A DNA stretch of 64,000 bases, from assembly GCA_902706205.1 (NCBI GenBank), contig CACSKA010000002.1, positions 558,001 through 622,000 on the forward strand, read 5' to 3'. Shown here piece by piece: positions 35,582-47,064 of the stretch. The notes under the pieces were generated by a model. The model saw only the letters and a list, made by a program, of their open reading frames with translations, was not told the origin of the DNA and searched no databases. The DNA is from Chryseobacterium sp. 18061. Its GTDB lineage: Bacteria > Pseudomonadota > Gammaproteobacteria > Enterobacterales > Enterobacteriaceae. Within the stretch, counting starts at the first letter, position 1; every line of letters begins with the position of its first letter. Made by a program: the position numbers and the translations under genes.

Positions 35582-36451
35582 ATGCGATTACTGATCTCGT
35601 TATTACTGCTGGCAATGACCAGCTCTTATTCTTTTGCTTCACCTTACGATGACGATGTTTTGTTTGGATGCTTTTTCAATAACCAGAAAGAACCTAAAGA
35701 AGCTGTTGTGTTGAGACATGGTGATACAGTTACTTACATGTACGGCAAACAAGATCCAGATGGTGAAGGTGGTGTTATTCCCGAAATCACGATCAAGAAG
35801 AACATTAGCCAACTGACTCAGGCATGGCACAATAACAGTGCTGAAGGCGCATCACTATACGAGCTCAACATTCCTAATGGAAAATATGCTTACAACATTG
35901 GCTACATGAGCAAAGATGGTAAAACCTCTGGCGATGTTGGGGTATACAAGAATGGGCAATATGTCTCCACACTCAGTTGCACTAATGTGTGGGAAAATAA
36001 CCTGAGTAATCAGGAACTGATGAAGGGTATACCTGACGCTGATAGTAACGAAAGTACATCATCGGATTCAGCACAGCAGGGCAGTGATCAATCTCCCCAG
36101 CAAACTCAACAAGTCCCTATTAAAATTCAGATCCAGGATGTACCTTATGACATAAAGACCAATTTAAGTGCAGACCACCGAGTAACCAGGCATATTTACG
36201 TCTATAGTTTAGTTGATAGTATAATTATTAATGGCCTAAGTATCGATCGCGGTAGTTGCTACAAAAGAGATTTTAAGCCAACTACTATCGCATACGGTAA
36301 ACGTCTCGACTTCCCTTTTGTTATGTCCAGCGCCGTAGCATATGCCAATACAAACTGGAACTGGACGACTGTGGATAGTCAGTATAGCAAATGCATGTGG
36401 TCAGAAATCGTTGTGAATACCAATAAAGGGGATTTCATCTTCAATAATTGA
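35582..36451 (+). CDS. Secreted protein with Gln/Ser linker, unknown function
   Basis: 289 residues with a signal peptide ending YSFA. Two domains are joined by a low-complexity linker (SNESTSSDSAQQGSDQ ... QTQQ) around residues 155-180. The first half has many beta-type stretches and cysteines (FGCFFNN, LSCTNVW). The second half has CYKRDF and SKCMW. There is no membrane anchor after the signal, so it is periplasmic or exported. It follows the J-like membrane gene and may act with it. Confidence 0.62.
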   Translation: MRLLISLLLLAMTSSYSFASPYDDDVLFGCFFNNQKEPKEAVVLRHGDTVTYMYGKQDPDGEGGVIPEITIKKNISQLTQAWHNNSAEGASLYELNIPNGKYAYNIGYMSKDGKTSGDVGVYKNGQYVSTLSCTNVWENNLSNQELMKGIPDADSNESTSSDSAQQGSDQSPQQTQQVPIKIQIQDVPYDIKTNLSADHRVTRHIYVYSLVDSIIINGLSIDRGSCYKRDFKPTTIAYGKRLDFPFVMSSAVAYANTNWNWTTVDSQYSKCMWSEIVVNTNKGDFIFNN

Positions 36452-36712
36452 CCATTCCCTAATTGAGGCGTGATGCTGGCAAAGCAAAATGGTAAATATC
36501 AAACTGAAATTATTTCCTTAAATAGATCATAAACTATGACAACCTGCTCTGGCTACCGTCAGGGCAGATTTGTTAACTATTTTTTTCGTCCACTATGATT
36601 ACGCTTTACAACCTTGAAAAGTAAGCGTCCAGCGAGAGCCGTCTGGTCATAATCTGATTCATCCGACAAAGTGGTGTCCACCAAATAAGTAGTGGGAACC
36701 AAAGTGTCAGAT

Positions 36713-36841
36713 ATGCAGAAAAATGTGACTCCCGGCAGGCGTAAGGGCTGCCCTAATTATTCTCCTGAGTTTAAGCAGCAGCTTGTTGCAGCCTCCTGCG
36801 AACCCGGTATCTCCATCTCAAAACTGGCGCTCGAAAATGGA
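36713..36841 (+). pseudogene. IS66-family OrfA fragment
   Basis: MQKNVTPGRRKGCPNYSPE... with KQQLVAASCEPGISISKLALENG is the start of an IS66-type OrfA. Homology stops at 36841, where the frame runs into the antisense of the next gene. It marks a recombination scar at the edge of a different gene block. Confidence 0.8.
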
Positions 36842-37621
36842 TCAGCGCCGTTTCTGAGCCTTCCAGTAATCATCAATCAGGATAATATTATTACCCTGCT
36901 CACTAGCCGTCTGCGGCATATCGTGCAGTTCAGTCCCGCCCATCAGCATCGTGCGTCTGACGTCCTTTATCTGAGCAAGCGCCTGTTCGGCTTCGGAATA
37001 AGTGTTACCGGAATACTGCGTCATCCAGCTCAGAAGCATCTTTTCATCGACCTGGAGATCAAACGGCTCACCTTTACGGCAGCGCCAGTCACGATTCAGC
37101 CGCAGGTCAAATTCGAGCGCAATTTCTTCATCGCCAGGAAAAGCACCTGTGCTGTGTAAGGTATCCTGGTAGATCGCACTCACCTGATTGATGTGAGTCA
37201 TCGTGCTGCGGTCAGTCTGCTGATAAAAGCGTAATTCCCTGTGTTGGGCAAAGAAATAGTCGATTGCGGCGTCCATCTGTTCTCGCGTAAACAGCGAAAA
37301 ATCGGTGCCCAGCCATTCGATGCCATTGATTAACCGGCCATTGAGTCGCTCAACAAAACTATTTACATCGCCTTTGCGGACCTGATGAATAACATGAACC
37401 CAGCGAGTACTGAACTCCATTGCAATCAGGCTGGTAGAGCGTCCCATTTTCACCGCATGAACAACCCACTGAATAATGCCCTGTGGAGTTAACCTCTCCT
37501 GCCGTTCAATGAGGGTTTCCCGCACAGACGCTGCAGGCTCAAAGAAACCTTCATCATGGCCTTTTTTATATTTCCCATAGAGATGCAGAGCAGCTGCAGA
37601 GGAGCAATTGATAACCATCAT
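36842..37621 (-). CDS. DUF6933-like protein
   Basis: 259 residues, soluble. The opening MMVINCSSAAALHL and the later TDRSTMTHINQV resemble the DUF6933 family, whose members have an N-terminal strand with a Cys and a T-x-RS-x-(x)-x-N signature. The C-terminal ~90 residues (FDLQVDEKMLLSWMTQYSGNTYSEAEQALAQIKDVRRTMLMGG) are extra. Function unknown. Its stop is exactly where the IS66 fragment ends. Confidence 0.5.
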   Translation of the reverse strand: MMVINCSSAAALHLYGKYKKGHDEGFFEPAASVRETLIERQERLTPQGIIQWVVHAVKMGRSTSLIAMEFSTRWVHVIHQVRKGDVNSFVERLNGRLINGIEWLGTDFSLFTREQMDAAIDYFFAQHRELRFYQQTDRSTMTHINQVSAIYQDTLHSTGAFPGDEEIALEFDLRLNRDWRCRKGEPFDLQVDEKMLLSWMTQYSGNTYSEAEQALAQIKDVRRTMLMGGTELHDMPQTASEQGNNIILIDDYWKAQKRR

Positions 37622-37830
37622 GACGAAGTGTCCTTATCAGCGAAGCGGCAGTTGCTCAAAGAAGCACATCTCACCTCCTCCAGGCAACAGACAGATAGCA
37701 AGCATACAACATCCGTCGCAGATATTAAATATCGACATAAAATTCAGGCTATTGATACAGACTGGCTGTTGTCCATTCCGTTGATTAGCGGACAATGGCG
37801 ATTCCATAAGACTGAAAGGAAACTGGCATC

Positions 37831-38247
37831 ATGAGTAAAGCGATTGATAATCTACAAGCCGCAATGCAAAAGGCGATGGCTGGTCGTCCTGCCGTAGGGG
37901 GATTTCCGTATCTGGCTGAAACACTCAGGGCTGCAGGCGTGAAAATAAATGAATGGAACTTGCCCTCCTGTCAGAGCCTGTATTTCACCGATAATGGTCC
38001 TGTGGTGATGCAAGGGCTACCTCTGGTAACAGGCCTTGCTGATGTCCCCGCATTTAACAAAGATGCGGTCATTCATGCGCTACGTGAAGATCAGGCGGGA
38101 AGAACAACGTTTCCTGACTTTCTGGTTGCGATCTGGAATGCAGGGGTGGTCCGATATATCGCAGATTTTAGTGGACGCCAGGTCACATACTTTGGGTACA
38201 ATGACGAAAGCTACGTTGAAGCCTACCCGGAAGTGACCGTCAGTTAA
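37831..38247 (+). CDS. DUF1398 family protein (YbcV-like)
   Basis: 138 residues. It matches the DUF1398 pattern known from E. coli YbcV: GGFPYLAETLRAAGV, FTDNGPVVMQGLPL, TFPDFLVAIWNAGVVRYIADFSGRQVTYFGYNDESYVEAYP. Members sit in prophages and islands, and the biochemical role is unknown. The last codons overlap the end of the convergent gene at 38244. Confidence 0.8.
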   Translation: MSKAIDNLQAAMQKAMAGRPAVGGFPYLAETLRAAGVKINEWNLPSCQSLYFTDNGPVVMQGLPLVTGLADVPAFNKDAVIHALREDQAGRTTFPDFLVAIWNAGVVRYIADFSGRQVTYFGYNDESYVEAYPEVTVS

Positions 38248-38873
38248 TCTGCCAGTTTATAGATGGGAATTCTTCTGGTCGTTCCCGTCAGGTTATCAGA
38301 CACATCGATCCTGTCGGTAGCGATCTTCATACCCGAAGCCCGCAATGTCGCGATATCTGCAGCAATCCGCTGCATACCAAACCAGAACATCCCATCCAGC
38401 GCGGTGACCTGTAAACCGGATCCCAGTGCAAGTCGTAGCCGTTCCCGTGGCGCTTTAACCTGTTTTGCTATCGCCTGATAGGCCGCTGTCGTCACACCCT
38501 CCAATGTTACCCGCCGGATGCGATTGCTAAAACGATAGCGAAATTCGTCAGGAATGGTGCTGAGGTCGGTTTTAACGGTATAGACGCAACCATACCGGCT
38601 ATCACCAATAGTGACCGGCTTTCGGCTCAACGGGAGTTCTTTGCGCACTCGATCGATTAATTGTGGCGCACGGATAAGCTGTAACCGAAAGGGCAATTCA
38701 AAACTGGTCACGTAATCGACATTCAACAGCGCGATACGCAGGCGTTCCTCACTTCCGGCTTTCAGGTGATGACATTCTTCCATCACCTCAGCCCATTGTT
38801 GAGTTAACCGTTGGGTCTCTCCTGTTTCAATGAACTGATACTTTTCCATGTGGTAGTCGACACGAGCATTCAT
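38244..38873 (-). CDS. Hypothetical protein with C-terminal winged-helix-like segment
   Basis: 209 residues, basic, soluble. The C-terminus (DGMFWFGMQRIAADIATLRASGMKIATDRIDVSDNLTGTTRRIPIYKL) looks like a small winged helix ending in a beta hairpin, as in island helix-turn-helix proteins. The rest is unassigned. It is convergent with, and overlaps by 4 nt, the DUF1398 gene. Confidence 0.55.
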   Translation of the reverse strand: MNARVDYHMEKYQFIETGETQRLTQQWAEVMEECHHLKAGSEERLRIALLNVDYVTSFELPFRLQLIRAPQLIDRVRKELPLSRKPVTIGDSRYGCVYTVKTDLSTIPDEFRYRFSNRIRRVTLEGVTTAAYQAIAKQVKAPRERLRLALGSGLQVTALDGMFWFGMQRIAADIATLRASGMKIATDRIDVSDNLTGTTRRIPIYKLAD

Positions 38874-38953
38874 GGCACTCTCCCGGTCAGTAAATCTGTC
38901 TTCATCAGTGAACCTGCGCTACTGGATCCGAATAATGCCATTTATGCTATTTG

Positions 38954-39172
38954 CTATTGATGTGCAGAGACAAGCGCTTTAATTTTGGTGGCCTTTTCGA
39001 AGTGATCTAATTTCATTTCCATAATCCACCAGTGTGCAACCTCCATAAGAAGTTCAGGGTCATCATTTTTATTAGCGAAGAAGGCATAAAACGATAACCC
39101 AACACCCGCGCCCTTAGCTGAAATTTTGCTTTCGCATGTTTCAAGAATTTTGGTCCTGATACTGGCTCTCAT
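38954..39172 (-). CDS. Small hypothetical protein
   Basis: 72 residues, helical and basic/acidic mixed (FEKATKIKALVSAHQ C-terminus). The start codon overlaps the last base of the stop of the broken DUF2913 gene, so it was probably co-translated with it. No family recognised. Confidence 0.5.
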   Translation of the reverse strand: MRASIRTKILETCESKISAKGAGVGLSFYAFFANKNDDPELLMEVAHWWIMEMKLDHFEKATKIKALVSAHQ

Positions 39173-39709
39173 TATACCTCTTTTGCGAATGAGCCCGCAG
39201 GTTGCAGGGCTATCATATTCAAACCCGCTCGCTGTTGTTGGGCGATGACGTATAACTCATATGAGTTAAGTACCTCGACAACATCACCCGGATCACCGAT
39301 AACCAGCATATAAGCCAGAGCCAGTAGTCTCCCCTTCTCTGAAAAATGATGTTGGAGATCTGACTTCCTTACCAGCAATGCTGATATGTCTTTGTATTCC
39401 AGCGCCAGTGCATCACTGTTCCACTCGTCATCTTCCACCACCGAGTGTTTTGAGTTTTTCAATAGCATACGTCAGGCGATGCAATGCCGACTGTTTAGCT
39501 GCAGGTTGAGAGCAGGTGTCAAATAAATCACCAAACCGCTCATGAAGCCCTGCTCCGGGACCTTTTTTACGCGCTAAAGCCAGCAGGGTATCTATATCCC
39601 CGGCGACCGATTTAGGGAATCGATGCTGTTTTTTCGCAGCAGCTAACCAGCGCAATAAAAAAGTATGTGTGCTCTGAGGGGATAACACCGCTACAGCAGA
39701 GAGGATCAT
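39172..39709 (-). pseudogene. Broken DUF2913 copy next to hsdR
   Basis: Two frames together give one DUF2913 protein. One carries STHTFLLRWLAAAKKQHRFP and VAGDIDTLLALARKKGPGAGL. The other continues with EYKDISALLVRKSDLQHHFSEKGRL. The break is at the KTLG region (39430-39470), and the first ~45 residues of the family are missing. The sequence is nearly identical over long stretches to the intact copy at 49954-50583 in the same orientation. The start overlaps the end of hsdR. Confidence 0.85.
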
Positions 39710-42700
39710 AACTGACCACCAACCCCTTTAAACTTCTCAATGAAGGCGACAATTTTCTGGAATACCGTCTGCTTTTTCGTTTTGTATTGCGGGTTCAGCG
39801 GGCTGAGTTTCGGTAGCGTCGCATTTAACTCGGTGCCATTTTCGGTGGCGTACTCACGCTTCAGGGAGCTGCGGATATAACGCCTGGCCGCTTCTTCATT
39901 GAGGTTTTCTTCTTTTATCAACGCTTCAGCTTCCCGCCGTTGCTCACGCTGAGCGAAAGCGAAGAACGCATCAATAATCCCCGCCTTGTCCGGCAGTTCA
40001 TCCAGGTTCGTCTGCTGAATAAAATCAATGACCAGCCCTTCTTTGGCGCGGTTGCCCAGGCTTGAACGAATAAGGCGTCTGACCTCTTCAGTCAGCCCCT
40101 CTTTACTCTTGTTCTGTTTGTTATGGTCGAATATCAGGCCGAGGATATAGTCCAGGTTAATCTCCTGAGACTTCAGCAAATCTACCTCAAACACCACGTC
40201 GTCCCAGTCGGTGGTGGAGTTATCCTTGTCATTGGCCGACTTTTCGCGCCGCTGCCAGTCGCGGATGTCATTGTAGGATGAACGGTAGTCCTGGAGTTTA
40301 CGTTCAGCAGGCAGGCGAATGGTCTGTAACTCAGCGAGTTTTTCATCATCAAGATAATGCTCGGCCTTGAAGGTTTCGAGTGCCTCCGGGTTGCTGGTAT
40401 CTACCTTCTGGAGCGCTTTCAGGGTGGCAAATTCGTCATAGTTTTGCAGAATATTTTCGGCTCTCAGATACTCACCAAACAGCTTCACGAAGGCCTTTTT
40501 CTCTTTCTCGCTGTCAATATTCGCCGGGTCAGGGAATCGTTGCTTCAGCTCTGAAACCACCGTCATAAAGCCACGCTTCGCTTCACCGGTAACGATGTCG
40601 TTAAAGCCTTCCATATACTCTTTGTAGCTCTTTTCCAGTACCACGTTTTTGGTGTTCTTATCACCAAACAGCGTGATGGCATCAACCGTCGAGCGTTCCA
40701 GATTACGGAAGGTCACGATATTGCCAAAGGTCTTGGTGGCATCATAAATGCGGTTGGTACGCGAGAATGCCTGCATCAGCCCGTGATAGCGCAGATTCTT
40801 ATCCACAAACAGAGTGTTAAGCGTCGGAGCATCAAAACCGGTTAAGAACATGCCCACGACAATCAGCAGGTCAATATCCTGATTCTTCACCCGCTGCGCT
40901 AAATCGCGATAATAGTTCTGGAAGCCATTGCTGTCAGTGCTGAAATTGGTTTTGAAATGGCCGTTATAGTCGTCAATGGCCGCATCAAGAAACTCTTTAG
41001 CACTGCTGTTCATGGCGCTGACATCGAAACTTTCATCGGTGATGTCGCCGACCGCATTCTGCTCTTCATTCGCTGCATAGGAGTAGATAGTGGCTACTCT
41101 GAGTGGCTTACGGGCGTCAGTATGCGTGTCAGTGCCCTGTTGGAGCTGCTTAAAGGCTTCATAATAGGCTTTGGCAGCATCCACGCTGCTGACCGCAAAC
41201 ATGGCGTTGAACCCCTTTGCCCCTGGGAAAGTACGATGGGTTTTCTGACGGTAATTGGTGAGAATATAGCGGGTAATTTCTTCAATGCGGCGCGGGTGTA
41301 AAAAAGCCTGATTGTTTTCAGCTGCCGTGAGTTTCTTGTCGTCGGTTTCGCTTTCCAGCGCCTTAAATTGTGGGCGGACATCGTTATAATCCACCTTGAA
41401 TTTCAGCACTTTCTCGTCACGAATCGCATCGGTAATCACGTAAGAATGCAGTTCGCGACCAAACACGCTGGCGGTGGTTTCTGCGCCCAATGCGTTTTGC
41501 GGGAAAATGGGCGTGCCGGTGAAGCCAAACTGATAAAAGCGTTTGAATTTCTTCTTCAGGTTCTTCTGCGCCTCACCGAACTGGCTGCGGTGACACTCAT
41601 CAAAGATAAAGACCACCTGTTTGTTGTAAACAGGAAGGTCTCCTTCACCTTTCATCAGGTTATTGAGCTTCTGAATGGTGGTGACGATGATTTTATTATC
41701 GTCTTTATCCAGATTACGCTTTAAACCTGCGGTGTTGTCAGAGCCATTGACGCTGTCGGGGGAGAAGCGCTGGTACTCCTTCATGGTCTGGAAATCGAGG
41801 TCTTTACGGTCGACCACAAAGAAGACTTTATCAATAAAGTCCAGTTCAGTCGCCAGACGCGCCGCCTTAAAGCTGGTTAAGGTTTTCCCTGAACCTGTAG
41901 TGTGCCAGATAAAACCGCCGCTTTCCGGATTTGACCAGTTTTTAGCTTTAAAGGAGCTATTGATTTTCCATAAAATTCGCTCGGTGGCGGCAATCTGATA
42001 CGGGCGCATCACCAGCAGCGTCTGGCTGATGTCAAACACGCTGTAATCAAATAACACATTGAGCAGAGTGTGTTTCTGGAAAAAAGTAGCAGTAAAATCC
42101 TTCAGGTCTTTAATCAGCGTGTTATCGGATTTCGCCCAGTTCATGGTGAAGTCAAAACTGTTCTTATCCCGCTTTGTGGTATTGGCAAAGTAGCGGGTAT
42201 CGGTGCCGTTGGAAATGACAAACAGTTGCAGATATTTAAATAGAGAATTGTCGCTGTTGAAGCTTTCCTTGCTGTAACGGTGTATCTGGTTAAAGGCTTC
42301 ACGAATCGCTATGCCGCGCTTTTTCAGTTCAATTTGTGCCAGCGGAAGGCCATTGACCAGAATGGTGACGTCATAACGGTTGGCGTGTGAACCAGCTTGT
42401 TCAAACTGTTGAATGACCTGCACCTTGTTACGCATGAGATTCTTTTTATCAATAAGATAAATATTCTCCAGACGCCCGTCATCAAAGGTGAAGTCGCAGA
42501 TATAGTCGATATGAATCTTGCGAGTCTTATCAAGACTGCTGTCGCTCGGGCTGTCCAGATACTGCTCGGTGAAGCGACGCCACTCACTTTCGTTAAACGC
42601 CACACCATTGAGGCTCTGGAGCTGCGTCCGGATATTAGCCAGCATCGCGGTCTGTGATTTAACAGCAAGAAACTCATAACCCTGATTTTGCAGGTCCTGA

Positions 42701-42822
42701 ATCAGCTCCCGCTCCAGGTCCGATTCGCTTTGATAGCTGTCGCCGGTAGGTTCGGCTTTGGTGTACTTATCAAGGACGATAAAGTTATTGGATTCAGCAA
42801 TGGTATGTGTCTGGTGAGTCAT
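39706..42822 (-). CDS. hsdR: Type IC restriction endonuclease R subunit (EcoR124I-like)
   Basis: 1038 residues, the same length I recall for EcoR124I HsdR, and very similar from the first residues ([20 protein letters not shown]). The nuclease residues are present in [17 protein letters not shown] (Asp, Glu, Lys of PD-(D/E)XK). The motor has [11 protein letters not shown] (Walker A) and [13 protein letters not shown] (DECH box), GFTGTPIF, and [11 protein letters not shown]. It translocates and cuts unmodified DNA with HsdM and HsdS. It lies after hsdS with a 123-bp gap that carries no prrC anticodon-nuclease gene, unlike the EcoprrI locus. Confidence 0.95.
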   Translation of the reverse strand: MTHQTHTIAESNNFIVLDKYTKAEPTGDSYQSESDLERELIQDLQNQGYEFLAVKSQTAMLANIRTQLQSLNGVAFNESEWRRFTEQYLDSPSDSSLDKTRKIHIDYICDFTFDDGRLENIYLIDKKNLMRNKVQVIQQFEQAGSHANRYDVTILVNGLPLAQIELKKRGIAIREAFNQIHRYSKESFNSDNSLFKYLQLFVISNGTDTRYFANTTKRDKNSFDFTMNWAKSDNTLIKDLKDFTATFFQKHTLLNVLFDYSVFDISQTLLVMRPYQIAATERILWKINSSFKAKNWSNPESGGFIWHTTGSGKTLTSFKAARLATELDFIDKVFFVVDRKDLDFQTMKEYQRFSPDSVNGSDNTAGLKRNLDKDDNKIIVTTIQKLNNLMKGEGDLPVYNKQVVFIFDECHRSQFGEAQKNLKKKFKRFYQFGFTGTPIFPQNALGAETTASVFGRELHSYVITDAIRDEKVLKFKVDYNDVRPQFKALESETDDKKLTAAENNQAFLHPRRIEEITRYILTNYRQKTHRTFPGAKGFNAMFAVSSVDAAKAYYEAFKQLQQGTDTHTDARKPLRVATIYSYAANEEQNAVGDITDESFDVSAMNSSAKEFLDAAIDDYNGHFKTNFSTDSNGFQNYYRDLAQRVKNQDIDLLIVVGMFLTGFDAPTLNTLFVDKNLRYHGLMQAFSRTNRIYDATKTFGNIVTFRNLERSTVDAITLFGDKNTKNVVLEKSYKEYMEGFNDIVTGEAKRGFMTVVSELKQRFPDPANIDSEKEKKAFVKLFGEYLRAENILQNYDEFATLKALQKVDTSNPEALETFKAEHYLDDEKLAELQTIRLPAERKLQDYRSSYNDIRDWQRREKSANDKDNSTTDWDDVVFEVDLLKSQEINLDYILGLIFDHNKQNKSKEGLTEEVRRLIRSSLGNRAKEGLVIDFIQQTNLDELPDKAGIIDAFFAFAQREQRREAEALIKEENLNEEAARRYIRSSLKREYATENGTELNATLPKLSPLNPQYKTKKQTVFQKIVAFIEKFKGVGGQL

Positions 42823-42945
42823 AGCGCATCCTGTGTGCCATCAGGCAAGGGCCAGCAGGTGGATTAAAGAGGCTACTGGCACATATAAAAGGTCGAAATA
42901 CTGACCGGGCAAAAGACTTTGTCTTGCCCGGTATCCGGGGTAAAT

Positions 42946-44129
<1,184 letters not shown>

Positions 44130-44133
<4 letters not shown>

Positions 44134-45686
44134 GCCTGCGCCTCACTGCCTTCAATTTCAGCCACAATCGCATCGATGTCTTCACGTAACTGATCGATTT
44201 TGCTGACGGTGGTTTTCAGCTCAGCATTCAGTTCAGTGATATCGACAATTTCGCGGGTATCTTTGGCTGCCACATAGCTGCTAACCGACAGGTTATAATC
44301 ATTGGCGGCCACGGCCTCTAAAGGAACAGACTTCGCCAGATGGTCAGTGTCTGCCTTGCTGTCAAAGAACTGCATAATCTGTTTGATATGCGCATCAGTG
44401 AGGATGTTGTTATTGGTTTCTTTCTTAAACAGACCACTGGCATCAATAAACTGCACGCTGGTTTCGGTCTTATGTTTTGACAGCACCAGAATGTTGACCG
44501 CAATGGTGGTGCCAAAGAACAGATTTGGTGCCAGTGAAATCACCGTCTCAACGTAGTTGTTATCGACCAGATACTGGCGGATTTTCTGCTCAGCACCACC
44601 ACGATAGAAAATACCTGGGAAGCAGACAATCGCCGCGCGGCCTTTGGCTGAGAGATAGTTCAGCGCATGAAGCACAAAGGCAAAGTCGGCTTTGGATTTC
44701 GGAGCCAATACGCCTGCCGGAGCAAAACGCTCATCGTTAATCAGCGTCGGGTCATCGCTGCCAATCCATTTCACCGAGTAAGGCGGGTTAGAAACAATTG
44801 CATCAAAGGGCTTTTCATCGCCAAAATGCGGTTCAGTCAGCGTATTCCCCAGCTTGATATCAAATTTGTCGTAGTTGATGTTGTGCAGGAACATGTTCAT
44901 ACGGGCCAGGTTAAAGGTCGTATGGTTAATCTCCTGCCCGAAAAAACCTTCCTCGATGATGTGATTATCGAAATGCTTCTTCGCCTGTAACAACAGAGAG
45001 CCAGAGCCAGCTGCCGGGTCATAAATTTTGTTAACGTGGGTCTGACCGTGCATCGCCAGTTGGGCAATCAGTTTAGAGACGTGCTGTGGCGTGAAGAACT
45101 CGCCGCCTGACTTACCGGCATTCGCCGCATAGTTGGAAATCAGGAACTCGTAGGCATCGCCGAACAGGTCAATCTGGTGCGCATCGAAGTCCCCCAGCTT
45201 TAAGCCTTCAACGCCTTTCAACACGGCAGCCAGGCGGCTGTTTTTATCTTTAACGGTATTACCCAGGCGGTTACTGGTGGTGTCAAAATCGGCGAACAGG
45301 CCTTTGATGTCAGCTTCAGACGGATAACCGTAGGCAGAACTTTCAATGGCGACAAAGATGCTGTTTAAATCGGCGTTCAGCCTGTCGTTGGTGTTAGCTT
45401 TAGCTGCAACATTGCAGAACAGCTGGCTCGGGTAGATGAAGTAACCTTTGGTTTTGATGGCATCGTCTTTGATGTCATCGGTAATGATGCTGTCATCCAG
45501 CGCAGCATAGTGGACGCTGTCATCACCGGCTTCGATGTAGCTGGAGAAGTTTTCGCTGATAAAACGGTAGAAGAGTGCGCCAAGGACGTATTGTTTAAAA
45601 TCCCACCCATCGACTGAACCACGGACATCGTTGGCAATGGCCCAGATTTGACGGTGTAGTTCTGCTCGCTGTTGAAGGCTTGTCAT
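44130..45686 (-). CDS. hsdM: Type I DNA methyltransferase M subunit
   Basis: 518 residues. The SAM-binding motif is [14 protein letters not shown] and the catalytic N6-adenine motif is [10 protein letters not shown]. The N-terminal helical domain ([30 protein letters not shown]) is typical of HsdM. With HsdS it forms the methylase; with HsdR the nuclease. First gene of the hsdM-hsdS-hsdR operon. Confidence 0.95.
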
Positions 45687-45929
45687 TTTTTATCCTGTTA
45701 CTGTATTTTACTTCAGTTATTGACGCGATTTTATCGTAATTTCGTATCACCGACAGCTTTGAATGTGAATCTTAATGTGATGTGGTTACTGGGCATTCCG
45801 ATGATCTCGATCAGTGATTCCGGTGGCTTTCCGCGTACTCACTTTATCAAAGCCCCACCCTGCAGGGATCATTTGCTGCATCTTCAAGAGTTGCAGCAGT
45901 TATTTTTGATAGCTGCAATCTGCGTTTCC
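45687..45929. promoter_or_regulatory. Upstream region of hsdM
   Basis: About 240 bp between the restriction operon and the CdiA-like fossil. It should contain the hsdM promoter. No gene is recognised, and the right part may be more fossil sequence. Confidence 0.4.
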
Positions 45930-46660
45930 GATACTCAGAGCGCTAAGCAGCCGCGTCAGTCGACCTGGATACCGGCGCTGATCTGCATGGTCTCCTCTCA
46001 GCAGAGTCTCCGCATCACGGGTGGCGCTGTCCTCTTCGAGGTATGGGTTGTCTTCTTGCTGAGGAACCATTTTTTGGTTTTGGTCAGCTCTTTGTAGTGA
46101 TAATCGCTTTCAGTGGCGGTGGTGAGATTCACATCCCGCCCCGCAGCCACGCCGATATCGCCGCTCGCTGTAACCCGTACGGTTTCACTGTTGACGTCAC
46201 GCTCGGCAATGATAGCAGTATTACCGCCGCTGCTGATTTCGGTTCCCTGCTGGCGCACGAATTCGTCAATGACGGGAGAGGATAGCGGTAATTCCGGAAC
46301 TGGCTGGCGCAGATTCTCGGGGTTGATTTCCCCGGCACGCAGTGTAGCCAGATGAGCGCCTTCAAGCGGGGCCCGCCGCCACACGGTATTTTCGTCAGCC
46401 AGGGCAGAATTCAGTACGGTATAGTCCAGCAGACCGCACTGGGCATACATGACCTGCATCTTAAATTCGTCGCTTTCATTCAGTGTTTCCAGGGCGGACT
46501 TCACCTGTGCCACAAGCTCATAACCACGGCGATAAAACACCTCATCACGCACAAGTCGTGTGTCGTGAAGGACTTCCATGACAAATAAAAAGGTGTCCTG
46601 AAACAGGGCATCAATAAAGTGGGCCGGAGCTGTCGCCGTGATTTCGCTGGAAGAAAGCAA
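45930..46660 (-). pseudogene. Chimeric fossil: TssL (T6SS DotU) N-part joined to CdiA-like haemagglutinin piece
   Basis: The frame starting at 46660 first reads as a DotU/TssL protein (FIDALFQDTFLFVMEVLHD, YRRGYELVAQVKSAL, VMYAQCGLLDYTVLNSAL, VWRRAPLEG). After about residue 110 it becomes a filamentous-haemagglutinin/CdiA segment (GGNTAIIAERDVNSETV, ASGDIGVAAGRDVNLTTATES, KTKKWFLSKKTTHT). A one-base shift follows and the homology continues in another frame (LEEDSATRDAETLL). Neither protein is complete. Fossil of lost secretion and contact-inhibition loci between the restriction and Zorya systems. Confidence 0.82.
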
Positions 46661-47064
46661 TGAACAATATCCCTGTTCTGGTTAAGGTTTATTCAGTAAC
46701 GGGTGAAAAATAGTTCAGTCCAAAACAGGAGTAACTTCAATAATTGCTACAAAATATTAATGAGGAAAAGTTAATCGCCGGAGAATACTGACATCAGGGG
46801 ATGTGTGAACACATTGTTTAAAATTAAATAAAGTGTATTCGAATAAATTAGCATTCACCCGGTTTCACATATGCATTTGCTGAGTGAATGTTTTTACCGG
46901 CATATATCACTCCTGCTTCTGCTTTGTGATATGTGACGCCACCGGGTGCAGGCCATCCCCAATAAAAGATATACATTCGTCGAATAAGCAACACCGCTAC
47001 GCCTGTGATATTATCGGCAGCTCCCACTCAAGTAATACCTTAAAATTTGTAATCTTTGATAATG
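46661..47064 (+). promoter_or_regulatory. Upstream region of the Zorya operon
   Basis: About 400 bp, AT-rich, without a convincing gene. Presumed promoter region for zorABE. No operator repeat recognised. Confidence 0.4.

Noticed and set aside
36692-37159. 155-codon plus-strand ORF as one gene
   Set aside because: Its first part is an IS66 OrfA fragment and the rest is antisense to the 36842-37621 gene.
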